A stretch of 64,000 nt of DNA from Prolixibacteraceae bacterium (GCA_028377305.1 JAONJW010000004.1:1-64000), one strand, 5' to 3'; positions 36,888-46,000 are shown, counted from the first letter of the stretch. The notes: generated from the letters alone by a model not told the origin. Numbers and translations: made by a program.

Positions 36888-37606
36888 CTCTCACCCCAAT
36901 TCAGGTCATAGGTCATTGAAGCTTGCGATTGTATTCTTGAAGAGGTTGCCCCTTCATATATATTCCCAACAATTTCAAAGGTTACAGCATCACCTTGATT
37001 TACTTCAATCCCGTTATATCCTTTCCCATCTGTAAGGTTTATTATCCCAATCGGTTCTCTCGAAAGAGAGGACTGACTTATCATCTCTGTGCCTTTATAG
37101 ACATAAGCTCGGTAGTTTGATGCATCAGTCATCCAACGCCAGGTTAGATTATAACTATTGGTCTTGTCATCAAAAGTAATCGTATATATCTCTGAAGGCA
37201 AAATAACCCTTTGGGATAGAGTATTCTTTTTTAAAACCGCATTATTATCTCCACTACCTACAGCATTAAATTCATAAGTACCTACAATAGGATATGTTTT
37301 TACATATGCGGCGTTTTCAGCAGGTAGATACCATGAGTTATCTTGCCCAACAAACTTAGACATCAAGAGAGTGGTTGGCTTAATGTATTCCTGATTTTCA
37401 TTAGTGTATGCTGGAGTGCTGACTGTTACGTTGGATATGTTTTGGTAAGCGTAAGCATATGCAGTTAATGCATATAACGTATCGTTCCCATCTAAACGTA
37501 TTTTTGTGTATACATCCACATCCCAATCAATGGATGAAGAAGAACTACATGACACGAAAGTCAGTAAAGAGGTGAATATCATTAAAATATCTAAGGTACG
37601 TCTCAT
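36833..37606 (-). CDS. Lipoprotein, function unknown
   Basis: 257 residues. The signal peptide ends LLTFVSC (Cys20), followed by SSSSS, and the mature protein is beta-rich with Thr/Asn/Tyr, resembling a surface beta-sandwich. No enzymatic motif was recognised. The C-terminal Ser/Pro/Ala tail (SPTAPAPSASASNAR) is read from DNA that also encodes the end of recX on the other strand, so the tail may be an accident of the overlap. The promoter region just upstream contains a dyad. Confidence 0.75.
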   Translation of the reverse strand: MRRTLDILMIFTSLLTFVSCSSSSSIDWDVDVYTKIRLDGNDTLYALTAYAYAYQNISNVTVSTPAYTNENQEYIKPTTLLMSKFVGQDNSWYLPAENAAYVKTYPIVGTYEFNAVGSGDNNAVLKKNTLSQRVILPSEIYTITFDDKTNSYNLTWRWMTDASNYRAYVYKGTEMISQSSLSREPIGIINLTDGKGYNGIEVNQGDAVTFEIVGNIYEGATSSRIQSQASMTYDLNWGESYTSPTAPAPSASASNAR

Positions 37607-37630
37607 ATTTATTCGTTTTGGTCTTATATC

Positions 37631-37658
37631 TATTTTTGCAACCTATGATGCAAAAATA
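37631..37658. promoter_or_regulatory. Dyad with divergent -7 boxes upstream of the lipoprotein gene
   Basis: TATTTTTGCA, an 8-base spacer and TGCAAAAATA form a perfect 10-bp inverted repeat. Each arm begins or ends with a TAnnTTTG box, so it is either an operator or a pair of outward promoters. It lies 25 bases upstream of the minus-strand lipoprotein start. A further minus-strand box (TAAATTTG) lies at 37666-37659. Confidence 0.5.
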
Positions 37659-37983
37659 CAAATTTAATGTAATACCAAGACTATATTAAAATGATAGTTA
37701 TACTTACGTCTTATTTTATCGGTACGATACTGATAAAGACACACATATAAAAAAGTCACACATCTATTGGCAAATTGACTAAGCAATGGAATTATAAGTT
37801 AATTCTCAATCTCATCATAGATTTAATATTTACTATTTAAATAAGACGATCAAAAATAAGATAAAATCACTTTATAATATTGTTTTTTAATGCAATAAAG
37901 GGAGAATAATGTCTTATAATTAGGAAAAAATATTACCTTTGCATCGCAAATTAATTAGTTATTATTATTAAGCATTTTTCATT
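37659..37983. promoter_or_regulatory. rpsP upstream region with -7 box at 37934-37941
   Basis: A/T-rich gap without genes. TACCTTTG at 37934-37941 matches the -7 consensus and gives a leader of about 37 bases for rpsP. I see no clear -33 TTTG. Confidence 0.6.
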
Positions 37984-38520
37984 ATGCCAGTTAAAATTCG
38001 TTTAGCACGACACGGTCGTAAAAGAAATGCCTATTACTACATTGTTGTAGCTAATAGCAGGGCACCACGTGATGGTAAGTACATTGAAAGAATTGGATCT
38101 TATAATCCAAACACTAATCCTGCTACCATCGAGCTTGATTTTGACAAAGCTCTAAACTGGATGCTAAAAGGAGCTCAACCAACTGACACTGCAAGATCAA
38201 TCCTTTCTGAAGAAGGAGTTCTTTTCAAGAAACACGTTCTTGGTGGTGTGAAAAAAGGAGCATTTGATGAAGCAGCAGCAGAAGCAAAATTTGAAGCTTG
38301 GAAAGTAGCTAAAACAGCTAAGCAACAAGCAGGCAAAGATGCTCTTACTGCAGCTAAAGATTCAGCAAAAGCTGAAAACCTAGCAAAAGAAGCTGAAATC
38401 AAAGAAGCTCGCACACAAGAGTTGGCAAAGAGAAAAGCAGACGCTGAAGCGGAAGCTGCAGCTGCGCAAGCAGAGACTGCAACAGAAGCTGAAGAGAACG
38501 CAGATACTGCAGAAGCTTAA
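37984..38520 (+). CDS. rpsP: 30S ribosomal protein S16 with long C-terminal extension
   Basis: 178 residues. The first 80 or so are standard S16 ([40 protein letters not shown]...). The remaining 100 are Ala/Glu/Lys-rich and predicted helical, ending [16 protein letters not shown]. Such tails are typical of Bacteroidota S16. The core binds 16S rRNA in the lower body of the small subunit; the role of the tail is not known. It is followed by a strong terminator and then rimM. Confidence 0.97.
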   Translation: MPVKIRLARHGRKRNAYYYIVVANSRAPRDGKYIERIGSYNPNTNPATIELDFDKALNWMLKGAQPTDTARSILSEEGVLFKKHVLGGVKKGAFDEAAAEAKFEAWKVAKTAKQQAGKDALTAAKDSAKAENLAKEAEIKEARTQELAKRKADAEAEAAAAQAETATEAEENADTAEA

Positions 38521-38578
38521 TTTATCGACTAGATCTGCATCGACAGATGTCTGTCAGATAAATTATTTAAAGTATAAA

Positions 38579-38607
38579 AGGCGATGGAATTCCATCGCCT
38601 TTTTTAT
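38579..38607 (+). terminator. Terminator of rpsP
   Basis: AGGCGATGG, loop AATT and CCATCGCCT are followed by T6. It separates rpsP from rimM, which starts 56 bases later. Confidence 0.92.
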
Positions 38608-38662
38608 TTTTGTGTAAATCATTATTTTTTATCCACTGTTTCACCGGAATTAATACAGAAAT

Positions 38663-39202
38663 ATGTGTCGTGATATAGATATAGCAGAATGCACCTCAAT
38701 TGGGCATATACTAAAAACCCATGGTTTACATGGTGAAGTTGTCGTGAAATTTAGTCCTTCTTATGGAGATACTCTTGAAGAAGTAGCATTTCTCTTTTTA
38801 GAAATTGAAGGAGGATTGGTTCCATTTTTAATTGAAGAGGATACCTTAAGATATAGAACAAGTGAGACGGCAAACATCGCTTTCCAAACTTATGATGACG
38901 TCGATGCTGTTGATCCTTATGTTGGTTGTAAGATATATGTCTTCAATGAGGATTTGATCATCGATGAAGAGATTTTGGACTACTCTATCTTAGAAGGGTA
39001 TGATGTAGAAGATGCAGATAAAGGGAATCTTGGAGAGGTTATCCGAGTGGACGACTTCTCTGGAAATATCATCCTTGTTATTGAAATCGATGGTGATGAA
39101 AACATGATTCCATTCAATACGGAGATGGTAAAAAACATTATGCATGACCAAAGGAGGATTTTAGTCGATCTACCAGAGGGATTGCTTGAATTAAATGAAT
39201 AG
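38663..39202 (+). CDS. rimM: Ribosome maturation factor RimM
   Basis: 179 residues. The N-terminal barrel has the signature GHILKTHGLHGEVVVKF (about 13-29). The C-terminal PRC-barrel domain covers about 95-175 (LEGYDVEDADKGNLGEVIRVDD...IPFNTEMVKNI...VDLPEGLLEL). It assists maturation of the 16S 3' domain, next to rpsP as in many genomes. Its last 8 bases overlap the next gene. Confidence 0.95.
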   Translation: MCRDIDIAECTSIGHILKTHGLHGEVVVKFSPSYGDTLEEVAFLFLEIEGGLVPFLIEEDTLRYRTSETANIAFQTYDDVDAVDPYVGCKIYVFNEDLIIDEEILDYSILEGYDVEDADKGNLGEVIRVDDFSGNIILVIEIDGDENMIPFNTEMVKNIMHDQRRILVDLPEGLLELNE

Positions 39203-39923
39203 CAATAAACCACATTACATCATGAGACTAGTTATTACATCATTGCTTGTTATACTATTAGGTGTAGCACAGGCACAGAAGATTGAGAAGAGAGATCTTG
39301 AACCTTTCTCTGAGATTACATTGAAAATTGAAGCACAACTTCATTTTGTGCAAGATGACGAGCAGTCAGTAGAGATTAAAGTTGCCAAATCTAGCACTAT
39401 GTCAAAGGTGATAACGGAAGTAAAAGACCGGAGCCTAATAGTAAAGTATTCTAATAATGACAGATGGCTTAAAGATTGGAGCCCTGGCTTGGTTGAAATC
39501 TATGTTACAGGTCCCAATATCGAATCATTGAATGTAGATGGGTCCGGTTCAATAAAAGTAGAAGATGAACTAGATTCACGTATTGTAGACCTTAATCTTA
39601 ATGGAAGCGGAGACATCACTGTAGACTATCTTAAGACAGAGAAGATAGATGTAAATGTACAAGGTTCGGGTTCGATTAAGGTGAACAACTGTACTGAAGT
39701 AAAAGATTTTAAAGCAATAATATCTGGGTCAGGTGATTTCTTTGGAATTGCAGTTCCGACAGACAAAGCAAACATCAAAATATCAGGATCGGGGGTATGC
39801 GAAATTACTTGTAATGGAAAAATCGATGCAAAGATCATAGGATCAGGGAAAGTACTATATAAAGGAAATCCAGACATTGATACCAAAATCATCGGTAAAG
39901 GCAAGGTTACCATCAAGAAATAA
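39195..39923 (+). CDS. GIN/DUF2807 domain secreted protein (auto-transporter adhesin head-like)
   Basis: The annotated frame starts at 39195 inside rimM, but the better start is the ATG at 39222 (MRLVITSLLVILLGVAQAQ), which gives a clean signal peptide and about 233 residues. The mature part has repeated G-S-G turns (NVDGSGSIKVED, NGSGDITVD, QGSGSIKVN, SGSGDFFG), the hallmark of the DUF2807 right-handed beta-helix. It is probably periplasmic or surface-located with unknown function. It ends at a strong terminator. Confidence 0.88.
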   Translation: MNSNKPHYIMRLVITSLLVILLGVAQAQKIEKRDLEPFSEITLKIEAQLHFVQDDEQSVEIKVAKSSTMSKVITEVKDRSLIVKYSNNDRWLKDWSPGLVEIYVTGPNIESLNVDGSGSIKVEDELDSRIVDLNLNGSGDITVDYLKTEKIDVNVQGSGSIKVNNCTEVKDFKAIISGSGDFFGIAVPTDKANIKISGSGVCEITCNGKIDAKIIGSGKVLYKGNPDIDTKIIGKGKVTIKK

Positions 39924-39954
39924 AAAAAAGGCATCCTATGGATGCCTTTTTTGC
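39923..39954. terminator. Terminator after the DUF2807 gene
   Basis: AAAAAAGGCATCC, loop TAT and GGATGCCTTTTTT form a 13-bp stem with A/T ends that can work in both directions. It also serves the convergent tsaC gene ending at 39984. Confidence 0.92.
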
Positions 39955-39983
39955 TTTACTCTATAGTATAAAGAAGTGGTATT

Positions 39984-40556
39984 TTATTTTCTCAATATCT
40001 CGATTTGTCCACTAGCACCTAGTTTAATAATCGATGATGATTGTTTCTTGGAGGTATCATCTTGTCTGAATTCAACAATATAGTCCACCCCATTTTTAAT
40101 TTCATCAGATATCTCATCGAAATTAGATGGAGTAGGTTCTCCACTAATATTGGCTGAGGTAGACACAATTGGTCTACGAATACGTCGAATCAAATCACTA
40201 GTGAACTTCTCCGATGTAATCCTGATACCAACAGTCTTTTGGTCTGAAACTAAATTCGTTGCCAAGTTTTTCGCATTAGGGTATATAATGGTTAACGGTT
40301 TATCTGAAACCTCGATTAACTCCCATGCCACCCTAGGCATCTCATCGACATATCGATCAATGAGTCCAGGATTTTCCATTAGTATCAACATACTCTTGGA
40401 ATCCGCACGTTTCTTCAATTCATAAATCTTACGAACTGCCTCTTCATTGATTGCATCACACCCAATACCCCAAACCGTATCTGTAGGATAAAGAATGATC
40501 CCTCCTGCTTTGATTACTTCAATAGCTTTATTGATATCTTCTCTTTCGTACCTCAT
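39984..40556 (-). CDS. Threonylcarbamoyl-AMP synthase (TsaC/Sua5/YwlC family)
   Basis: About 190 residues from the start MRYEREDINKAIEVIK at 40556. An in-frame upstream ATG at 40598 lies before the -7 box at 40588-40581, so it cannot be on that transcript. The core GGIILYPTDTVWGIGCDA, KRADSKSMLIL and VSTSANISGEPTP are typical of the YrdC fold. It makes threonylcarbamoyl-AMP for the t6A37 modification of ANN-decoding tRNAs. The short C-terminal part argues for the TsaC rather than the full Sua5 form. Confidence 0.93.
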   Translation of the reverse strand: MRYEREDINKAIEVIKAGGIILYPTDTVWGIGCDAINEEAVRKIYELKKRADSKSMLILMENPGLIDRYVDEMPRVAWELIEVSDKPLTIIYPNAKNLATNLVSDQKTVGIRITSEKFTSDLIRRIRRPIVSTSANISGEPTPSNFDEISDEIKNGVDYIVEFRQDDTSKKQSSSIIKLGASGQIEILRK

Positions 40557-40580
40557 TTGTCGTGACTTTGAATAATAACG

Positions 40581-40588
40581 CAAATATA
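40581..40588 (-). promoter_or_regulatory. -7 element for the tsaC-type gene
   Basis: On the minus strand TATATTTG (40588-40581) lies 25 bases before the ATG at 40556. It decides the start codon in favour of 40556 over 40598. Confidence 0.6.
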
Positions 40589-40598
40589 CTGAAATCAC

Positions 40599-40996
40599 AG
40601 CTTTGTACCGAAATTATTAGCAATACAATATTAAAATCCAGCTATTCTTTCCTTATCCTGCAGCGCTACGTGATCAAAGATGAACGGTTTGATGTTCCAT
40701 TAATGAGTCTTTTGAATATCTTTAAGTATTGATATCTTGAAAGTAGAGGGGTTAGAGTCAAACAAACGTTAAACATCATATAAAAGCAACGACATATCCC
40801 TTCTTATTTTGTTTTTTTGATATATTTGATAATTCGTCTTACTTAAAAGAATGGATAGAAAGAATCCATATCTTTTATTGCGAAAACATCATAACAACAT
40901 AACAAAACGGTATATCTTATTGTATCTTCCTAACAAAATGAGAGAGAAAAGTAGGGAAAAAAAGGTATATTTGTATAAATATAAAAAAGGCTATTT
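40599..40996. other. Gap between the tsaC-type gene and the mutL operon, promoter candidates
   Basis: No gene is visible. Two exact plus-strand -7 boxes occur: TATATTTG at 40821-40828 and at 40966-40973. The latter is 24 bases before the first gene of the mutL operon and is the more likely promoter. Confidence 0.5.
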
Positions 40997-41293
40997 ATGG
41001 GGATGAAATTTTTCCACTTGCCTCGTAATCGATCTTTTAATATTCCTTACCGTTTTCATAATCCAGAAACAGAGGAAAAGAGAGCGAGAGAAGAGCGTAT
41101 AAAAAAAGAGTTAAAAATAGATGATTCGGATGGCATACATGTCACGCAAATCAAGGGATCGTTTCGCTCTGAATCGAAAATGCTTAGCAAAGGAGGATTT
41201 GCTTTCAGTCGTAACGAAAAACGCAAATCCAATCAACGTGTTTTAATTATTATTCTTGTAATGCTAATCTTGCTTTACATTGTCTTTTTTTAA
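40997..41293 (+). CDS. Small tail-anchored membrane protein, function unknown
   Basis: 98 residues. A charged, basic N-terminal three quarters (KRAREERIKKELKIDD, FAFSRNEKRKSNQ) is followed by one C-terminal membrane helix (VLIIILVMLILLYIVFF). It has no signal peptide, so the N-terminus is expected in the cytoplasm. It lies 18 bases before mutL and likely shares its promoter. I do not know a function; the constant pairing with mutL would need comparative work. Confidence 0.75.
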   Translation: MGMKFFHLPRNRSFNIPYRFHNPETEEKRAREERIKKELKIDDSDGIHVTQIKGSFRSESKMLSKGGFAFSRNEKRKSNQRVLIIILVMLILLYIVFF

Positions 41294-41311
41294 AATTCAA
41301 CGTGTTTACCG

Positions 41312-43234
41312 ATGTCAGATATCATACAATTACTTCCAGATTCCGTTGCGAATCAAATAGCTGCTGGTGAAGTTGTGCAACGACCTGCATCTGTGGTTAA
41401 AGAAATGGTTGAAAATGCAATTGATGCAGGTGCTACGAAGGTGACCATTAATCTTAAAGATGCAGGGCGTACTCTTATCCAAGTTATTGATAATGGGAAA
41501 GGGATGTCACCAACAGATGCTCGATTGAGTTTTGAACGTCATGCTACATCAAAAATTCAAAAGGCGGAAGATCTATTTGCAATCCGTAGTATGGGTTTTA
41601 GAGGCGAAGCTTTAGCCTCCATAGCTGCGGTGTCTGAGATCGAACTAAAAACACGAAGAGAAGAAGATGTGATCGGGACGCATATTCAGATCAGTGCTTC
41701 TGAGATGAATGGTCAAGAAGAAGTGGTTTGTGAACGAGGATGTAATTTCACGATAAAAAACCTTTTCTTTAATATCCCTGCAAGAAGGAAGTTCCTTAAA
41801 TCAGATCGTGCTGAACTTAAACATATCATGGTGGAGATACAACGTATTGCACTATCCCATCATGACGTGTCATTTAGGCTCTATCATAATGAGACCATCA
41901 TCTACGATCTTCCTAACTCCAATTTACGAAAGAGAATTGTCAATCTTTTAGGAAAAAATATTAACCAAAACCTGATCCCTGTAGAGGTGGAGACATCTAT
42001 AATAAAGATCACTGGTTATATTGGACAACCAAAATTTGCTCGTAAAACATCCGGAGATCAATTCTTCTTTGTGAACCAACGTTATATGAGGCACCCATAT
42101 TTTCATAAAGCAATAACCAATGCGTATGAGAATATTATCCCTAATGATACGATTCCTGCTTACTTCTTATTTTTTGATGTAGATCCGCAGAATATTGATG
42201 TGAATATACATCCAACTAAAACTGAGATCAAATTTGAAGATGAGAAATCTGCTTGGCATATTATCCATGCCGCTGTTAGAGAAAGTCTTGGAAAATTCAA
42301 TATTGTTCCTTCTATTGAGTTTGATCAAACTGGAGCGATAGATATTCCTGCACTATTAGAACAGGAAGAACAAGAGCTGGCTACCCCTGCTATAGAGGTG
42401 GACCAGACCTATAATCCTTTTGATATCACTCGTAGTGTGGAAGGTAATTTCCGACCAGCCAATCAAGTAAATAATCCACAACGATTTGAGAATAATCAAA
42501 ACAACTGGAACCAACTGTATGATGGTGTAGAGTCGGATAACGTGAACCAAGAGATTCAAGCAAACCTTGAAGCTTTTGAGATGGATATTCCAGATACCGA
42601 ACCAAATAAATCATTTTTCAAGGAACAGAATGACGCAGTTCAACAAACTCTAGGTATAGAGGATGACACTAAATTGGGAAGATTTCTTTATCTGAAGAAC
42701 AAATACATACTTACGCCTGTTAAATCAGGACTAATGGTTATAGACCAACGTAGAGCACATCAACGGATTCTTTATGAAGGATTCCTACAACTAGTTGAAA
42801 CACAGCAAACCGTTAGTCAACAACAGCTGTTCCCTCATACTATTGAACTTGGATTGATGGACAGTGAGGTATTACGATCTATATTGGACGAATTAAATAA
42901 ATTCGGGTTCGATATACAACAGGCCAACGATCATGGCTTTGTAATTAATGGGATTCCAAGCATCCTTGGGAAAATCAATCCTGTAGGATTACTTGAGAGA
43001 ATTATTGAAGAGATCAAGAGTAGACCATTGGACATTAAAGAGGAGATCAATAATTATGTCGCTAAGATCTTGGCAAAAACATCTTGTATTCATAACAATA
43101 CAGCGATGAAAGACCCAGAGGTAGAACAGCTATTTAACGACCTATTCTGCTGTAGTCATCCAACGATCTCTCCTTGGGGTGATCCTGTATTAAAGATCAT
43201 GCCGTTGGACGATCTCGATAAATTTATGAAGTAA
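41312..43234 (+). CDS. mutL: DNA mismatch repair protein MutL
   Basis: 640 residues. An N-terminal GHKL ATPase: VANQIAAGEVVQRPASVVKEMVENAIDAGA, DNGKGM, RHATSKI and GFRGEALASI. A transducer domain (IHPTKTEIKF) runs to about 330. A Gln/Asn-rich linker precedes the C-terminal dimerisation domain (from about 450). The endonuclease motif DQHA(x)2E(x)4E is degenerate here (DQRRAHQRILYE), so nicking activity by the standard site is doubtful. It couples MutS mismatch recognition to repair. Confidence 0.97.
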   Translation: MSDIIQLLPDSVANQIAAGEVVQRPASVVKEMVENAIDAGATKVTINLKDAGRTLIQVIDNGKGMSPTDARLSFERHATSKIQKAEDLFAIRSMGFRGEALASIAAVSEIELKTRREEDVIGTHIQISASEMNGQEEVVCERGCNFTIKNLFFNIPARRKFLKSDRAELKHIMVEIQRIALSHHDVSFRLYHNETIIYDLPNSNLRKRIVNLLGKNINQNLIPVEVETSIIKITGYIGQPKFARKTSGDQFFFVNQRYMRHPYFHKAITNAYENIIPNDTIPAYFLFFDVDPQNIDVNIHPTKTEIKFEDEKSAWHIIHAAVRESLGKFNIVPSIEFDQTGAIDIPALLEQEEQELATPAIEVDQTYNPFDITRSVEGNFRPANQVNNPQRFENNQNNWNQLYDGVESDNVNQEIQANLEAFEMDIPDTEPNKSFFKEQNDAVQQTLGIEDDTKLGRFLYLKNKYILTPVKSGLMVIDQRRAHQRILYEGFLQLVETQQTVSQQQLFPHTIELGLMDSEVLRSILDELNKFGFDIQQANDHGFVINGIPSILGKINPVGLLERIIEEIKSRPLDIKEEINNYVAKILAKTSCIHNNTAMKDPEVEQLFNDLFCCSHPTISPWGDPVLKIMPLDDLDKFMK

Positions 43235-43251
43235 ATAGAAAGCAATATTAA

Positions 43252-44055
43252 GTGAATTATCAACGAATACTACCCAATACCCCTCCAGCTGTAAAAGGAT
43301 TACTAGTTGCAAATGTTATCATGTTCATTCTTTCTAGAATGTTTGAGGGAACATTTATGAAGTTATTTGCTCTGTATCAACCTGATTCAGTATATTTCTT
43401 CCCACATCAGATAATTACTCACCTTTTCATGCATGGGGGCATATCTCATATTTTCTTTAATATGTTTGCCTTATGGATGTTTGGGCGCATACTTGAAGAG
43501 GTATGGGGATCTAAAAGATTCTTGGTATATTATTTCATCACAGGAATTGGTGCTGCCATTCTACACACATTGGTTAACTATTATGAGATTAACTCTTTAA
43601 ATGTGGCTGGGCAAGCTTTGATTAATACTCCAACGCCACAACTTTTCGAGAATTTCGTTCATAAATATATCAACCATCCATCGACAGAGCTAACAAAATT
43701 AATGTACCAATTCACAGAGAACCCAGATTCTGAATCCATTAAGGCTGTACTTCCTGATATTGTGCATAGAATATATGAGCTTAAAGTTAATATCCCAACA
43801 GTTGGGGCGTCAGGTGCAGTCTATGGAGTATTGTTGGCATTTGGGGTTTTATTCCCTAATACTGAACTGATGCTTATATTTCCTCCGATACCTATCAAGG
43901 CAAAATATATGGTTATTGGTTATGCTGCATTAGAATTGATACTTGGATTCTCTCAATCAACCAGCAACATTGCACACTTTGCACATCTAGGTGGCATGAT
44001 TTTTGGATGGTTCCTTATTAAATATTGGAATAGTAATAGAAGAAAATTTTATTGA
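43252..44055 (+). CDS. Rhomboid family intramembrane serine protease
   Basis: 267 residues with a GTG start at 43252, 17 bases after mutL. There are six membrane helices. Conserved motifs include HLFMHGGISHIFFNM (helix 2), catalytic Ser in GASGAVYG (about 184-191) and catalytic His in IAHFAHLGG. A hydrophilic insertion of about 70 residues lies between helices 3 and 4. It overlaps the next rhomboid gene by 4 bases, so translation is coupled. Substrates are unknown. Confidence 0.92.
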   Translation: MNYQRILPNTPPAVKGLLVANVIMFILSRMFEGTFMKLFALYQPDSVYFFPHQIITHLFMHGGISHIFFNMFALWMFGRILEEVWGSKRFLVYYFITGIGAAILHTLVNYYEINSLNVAGQALINTPTPQLFENFVHKYINHPSTELTKLMYQFTENPDSESIKAVLPDIVHRIYELKVNIPTVGASGAVYGVLLAFGVLFPNTELMLIFPPIPIKAKYMVIGYAALELILGFSQSTSNIAHFAHLGGMIFGWFLIKYWNSNRRKFY

Positions 44056-44939
44056 TTATGAGCTTACTTGATGAGCTTCGCAACGCTTATAAAAATGGGG
44101 GTTACCTTACAAGATTAATCTACATTAATGTAATCATCTTTTTCTTAATTCGAGGATTTGATGTTATCCTATTCTTGATGGGTCTTCCTATGGGAACCAT
44201 CTTGAATTATCTATCCTTACCAAATGATCTTGGACTTTTATTATACAGACCATGGACCTTGATCACTTATATGTTCGTACACTATAGTTTCTTTCATATT
44301 CTTTCCAATCTTCTATTTCTCTATTGGTTTGGTAGGATATTCTTGCAATATCTCGACCAAAAGAAGTTATTATCAGCCTATGTGATTGGAGGCATGTGTG
44401 GAGGAATTTTATACCTAATTGCATTTAACACTCTCAGCGTGTTTAGTGAAAATAACTCTATTCTTTTGGGAGCCTCTGCTAGTGTTTATGCTATCGTTGT
44501 CGCCACAGCAATGTATAGACCCAACTATCAACTTTACTTAATGTTTATTGGCCCTGTAAAGATCAAACATATTGCTCTATTTTACATTGCTCTGTCTACG
44601 ATCATGATTACCTCTAACAATGCAGGAGGAAATATCGCACATTTAGGAGGAGCATTATGGGGGTATCTTTTTATCTACTATTTAAAGAAAGGAAAGAATA
44701 TTGGAAGTTGGATTTACCCTATTCTTGATGGAGTTATCAACTTTTTCAGTCGTTCATCCAACAATATGAAAGTCAAATATCGACGAAGTGCCAATAAAAT
44801 GGACGATCGACAATACAATGTAAACAAGAAACAAAAAAAGGATGAGACCAATCGGATATTAGATAAGATTGCCAAGTCCGGATATGACAGTCTAACAAAA
44901 GAAGAGAAAAATCATCTCTTCAAAATGGGTAAGGAATGA
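44052..44939 (+). CDS. Rhomboid family intramembrane protease, second copy
   Basis: 295 residues. Helix 2 reads FVHYSFFHILSNLLF; the catalytic Ser is in GASASVYA and the His in NIAHLGGALWG. A hydrophilic C-terminal tail of about 75 residues is Lys/Asn-rich (KVKYRRSANKMDDRQYNVNKKQKK) and ends LTKEEKNHLFKMGKE, a tail seen in Bacteroidota rhomboids. It overlaps the gene before and after by 4 bases each. The two rhomboids may cleave different substrates. Confidence 0.9.
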   Translation: MIMSLLDELRNAYKNGGYLTRLIYINVIIFFLIRGFDVILFLMGLPMGTILNYLSLPNDLGLLLYRPWTLITYMFVHYSFFHILSNLLFLYWFGRIFLQYLDQKKLLSAYVIGGMCGGILYLIAFNTLSVFSENNSILLGASASVYAIVVATAMYRPNYQLYLMFIGPVKIKHIALFYIALSTIMITSNNAGGNIAHLGGALWGYLFIYYLKKGKNIGSWIYPILDGVINFFSRSSNNMKVKYRRSANKMDDRQYNVNKKQKKDETNRILDKIAKSGYDSLTKEEKNHLFKMGKE

Positions 44940-45973
44940 AAAAAAAGAGTAGTATAGTTTCTTTTATTGCGGGGCTTATTGCAACACTAACCATTGTATC
45001 TAGCCTCACCTATCATATTCCCCCAGACCTGATTAGCATAGCTGGTTTCTTCAGTCTGTTATTTCCTCTGTTCTTTATTCTGAATGTATTGATACTTATC
45101 TTCTTTTTCTCAAAGACGAGAAGAAGGTATTTAGTTATAGCGATTATTGTCTCTATCCCTCTTGCCAATAACTTCCTGAGTTTTGATGACGCTAGAGATG
45201 TATATGGACAATCTGATCCTTTTAAAGTTATTAGTTACAATGTTAGATCCCATAGACTCATCTCTGAAGATCATACACTTAACAATAACATATCCAAACT
45301 TATTCAAAACAATAGCCCAGATGTGGTCTGCCTACAAGAGGTTAATATCTCTGGGATCGCAAACAAAAAGCAGTTGAATATTGATGGGGACATCTATTTT
45401 ATCTATTATCCAGGTAAATCCAATGTAATTCTATCAAAATATGAGTACTTGAACAGTGGGAATATTGATATGGGTAATACCAATAATAGCGTGATATATG
45501 CAGACATTAAACTCAACAGTTCAACAGTCAGAATATACAACTGTCATCTACAGTCCTTTAGAATAAATCCCTCCGAATATAAGTTATATGATACCCTGCA
45601 GTTTAAATCAAAGAAACAACGGTTTTATAAGGCAAAAGAGTTCATTAAGAAGATGAACGATGGATTTAAGGTTAGAGCAAATCAAGCAAGAATCGTCAAG
45701 AACCATATCAATCGATGTAATACCCCATTATTAGTTTGTGGGGACTTTAACTCTACGCCATCATCATATACCTACCATGAGATAAAAAAAGGCTTAGAGG
45801 ACTCTTTTGTTGAGAGAGGCTATGGATACGGAGCAAGTTATCGAAGAAATATTATTGGGATAAGAATCGACTATTTGTTACACTCTGAGGAGATATCCAC
45901 TAGTAGTTACACCACGTTGCAAGAGAACTTTTCAGATCATGTACCGATTATGGGTACCTATCATATAAAATAA
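44936..45973 (+). CDS. Endonuclease/exonuclease/phosphatase-fold protein with N-terminal membrane helices
   Basis: 345 residues. Two or three hydrophobic helices (about 7-75) are followed by the EEP domain: KVISYNVR, DVVCLQEV (metal-binding Glu), YNCHLQS, CGDFNSTPSS (catalytic Asp/Asn) and SDHVPIMGTY (catalytic His). The domain probably faces the periplasm and cleaves a phosphodiester (nucleic acid or lipid head group). It is the last gene of the mutL-rhomboid-rhomboid operon, overlapping the preceding stop by 4 bases. Confidence 0.9.
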   Translation: MKKKSSIVSFIAGLIATLTIVSSLTYHIPPDLISIAGFFSLLFPLFFILNVLILIFFFSKTRRRYLVIAIIVSIPLANNFLSFDDARDVYGQSDPFKVISYNVRSHRLISEDHTLNNNISKLIQNNSPDVVCLQEVNISGIANKKQLNIDGDIYFIYYPGKSNVILSKYEYLNSGNIDMGNTNNSVIYADIKLNSSTVRIYNCHLQSFRINPSEYKLYDTLQFKSKKQRFYKAKEFIKKMNDGFKVRANQARIVKNHINRCNTPLLVCGDFNSTPSSYTYHEIKKGLEDSFVERGYGYGASYRRNIIGIRIDYLLHSEEISTSSYTTLQENFSDHVPIMGTYHIK

Positions 45974-46000
45974 GAGGAGATATAATACATCTCCTCTTAT
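45970..46000. terminator. Bidirectional terminator between the EEP gene and trxA
   Basis: ATAAGAGGAGA, loop TATAATACA and TCTCCTCTTAT form an 11-bp stem. The minus side runs into TTTTA and the plus side into CTATTTATTTTT. Confidence 0.85.
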
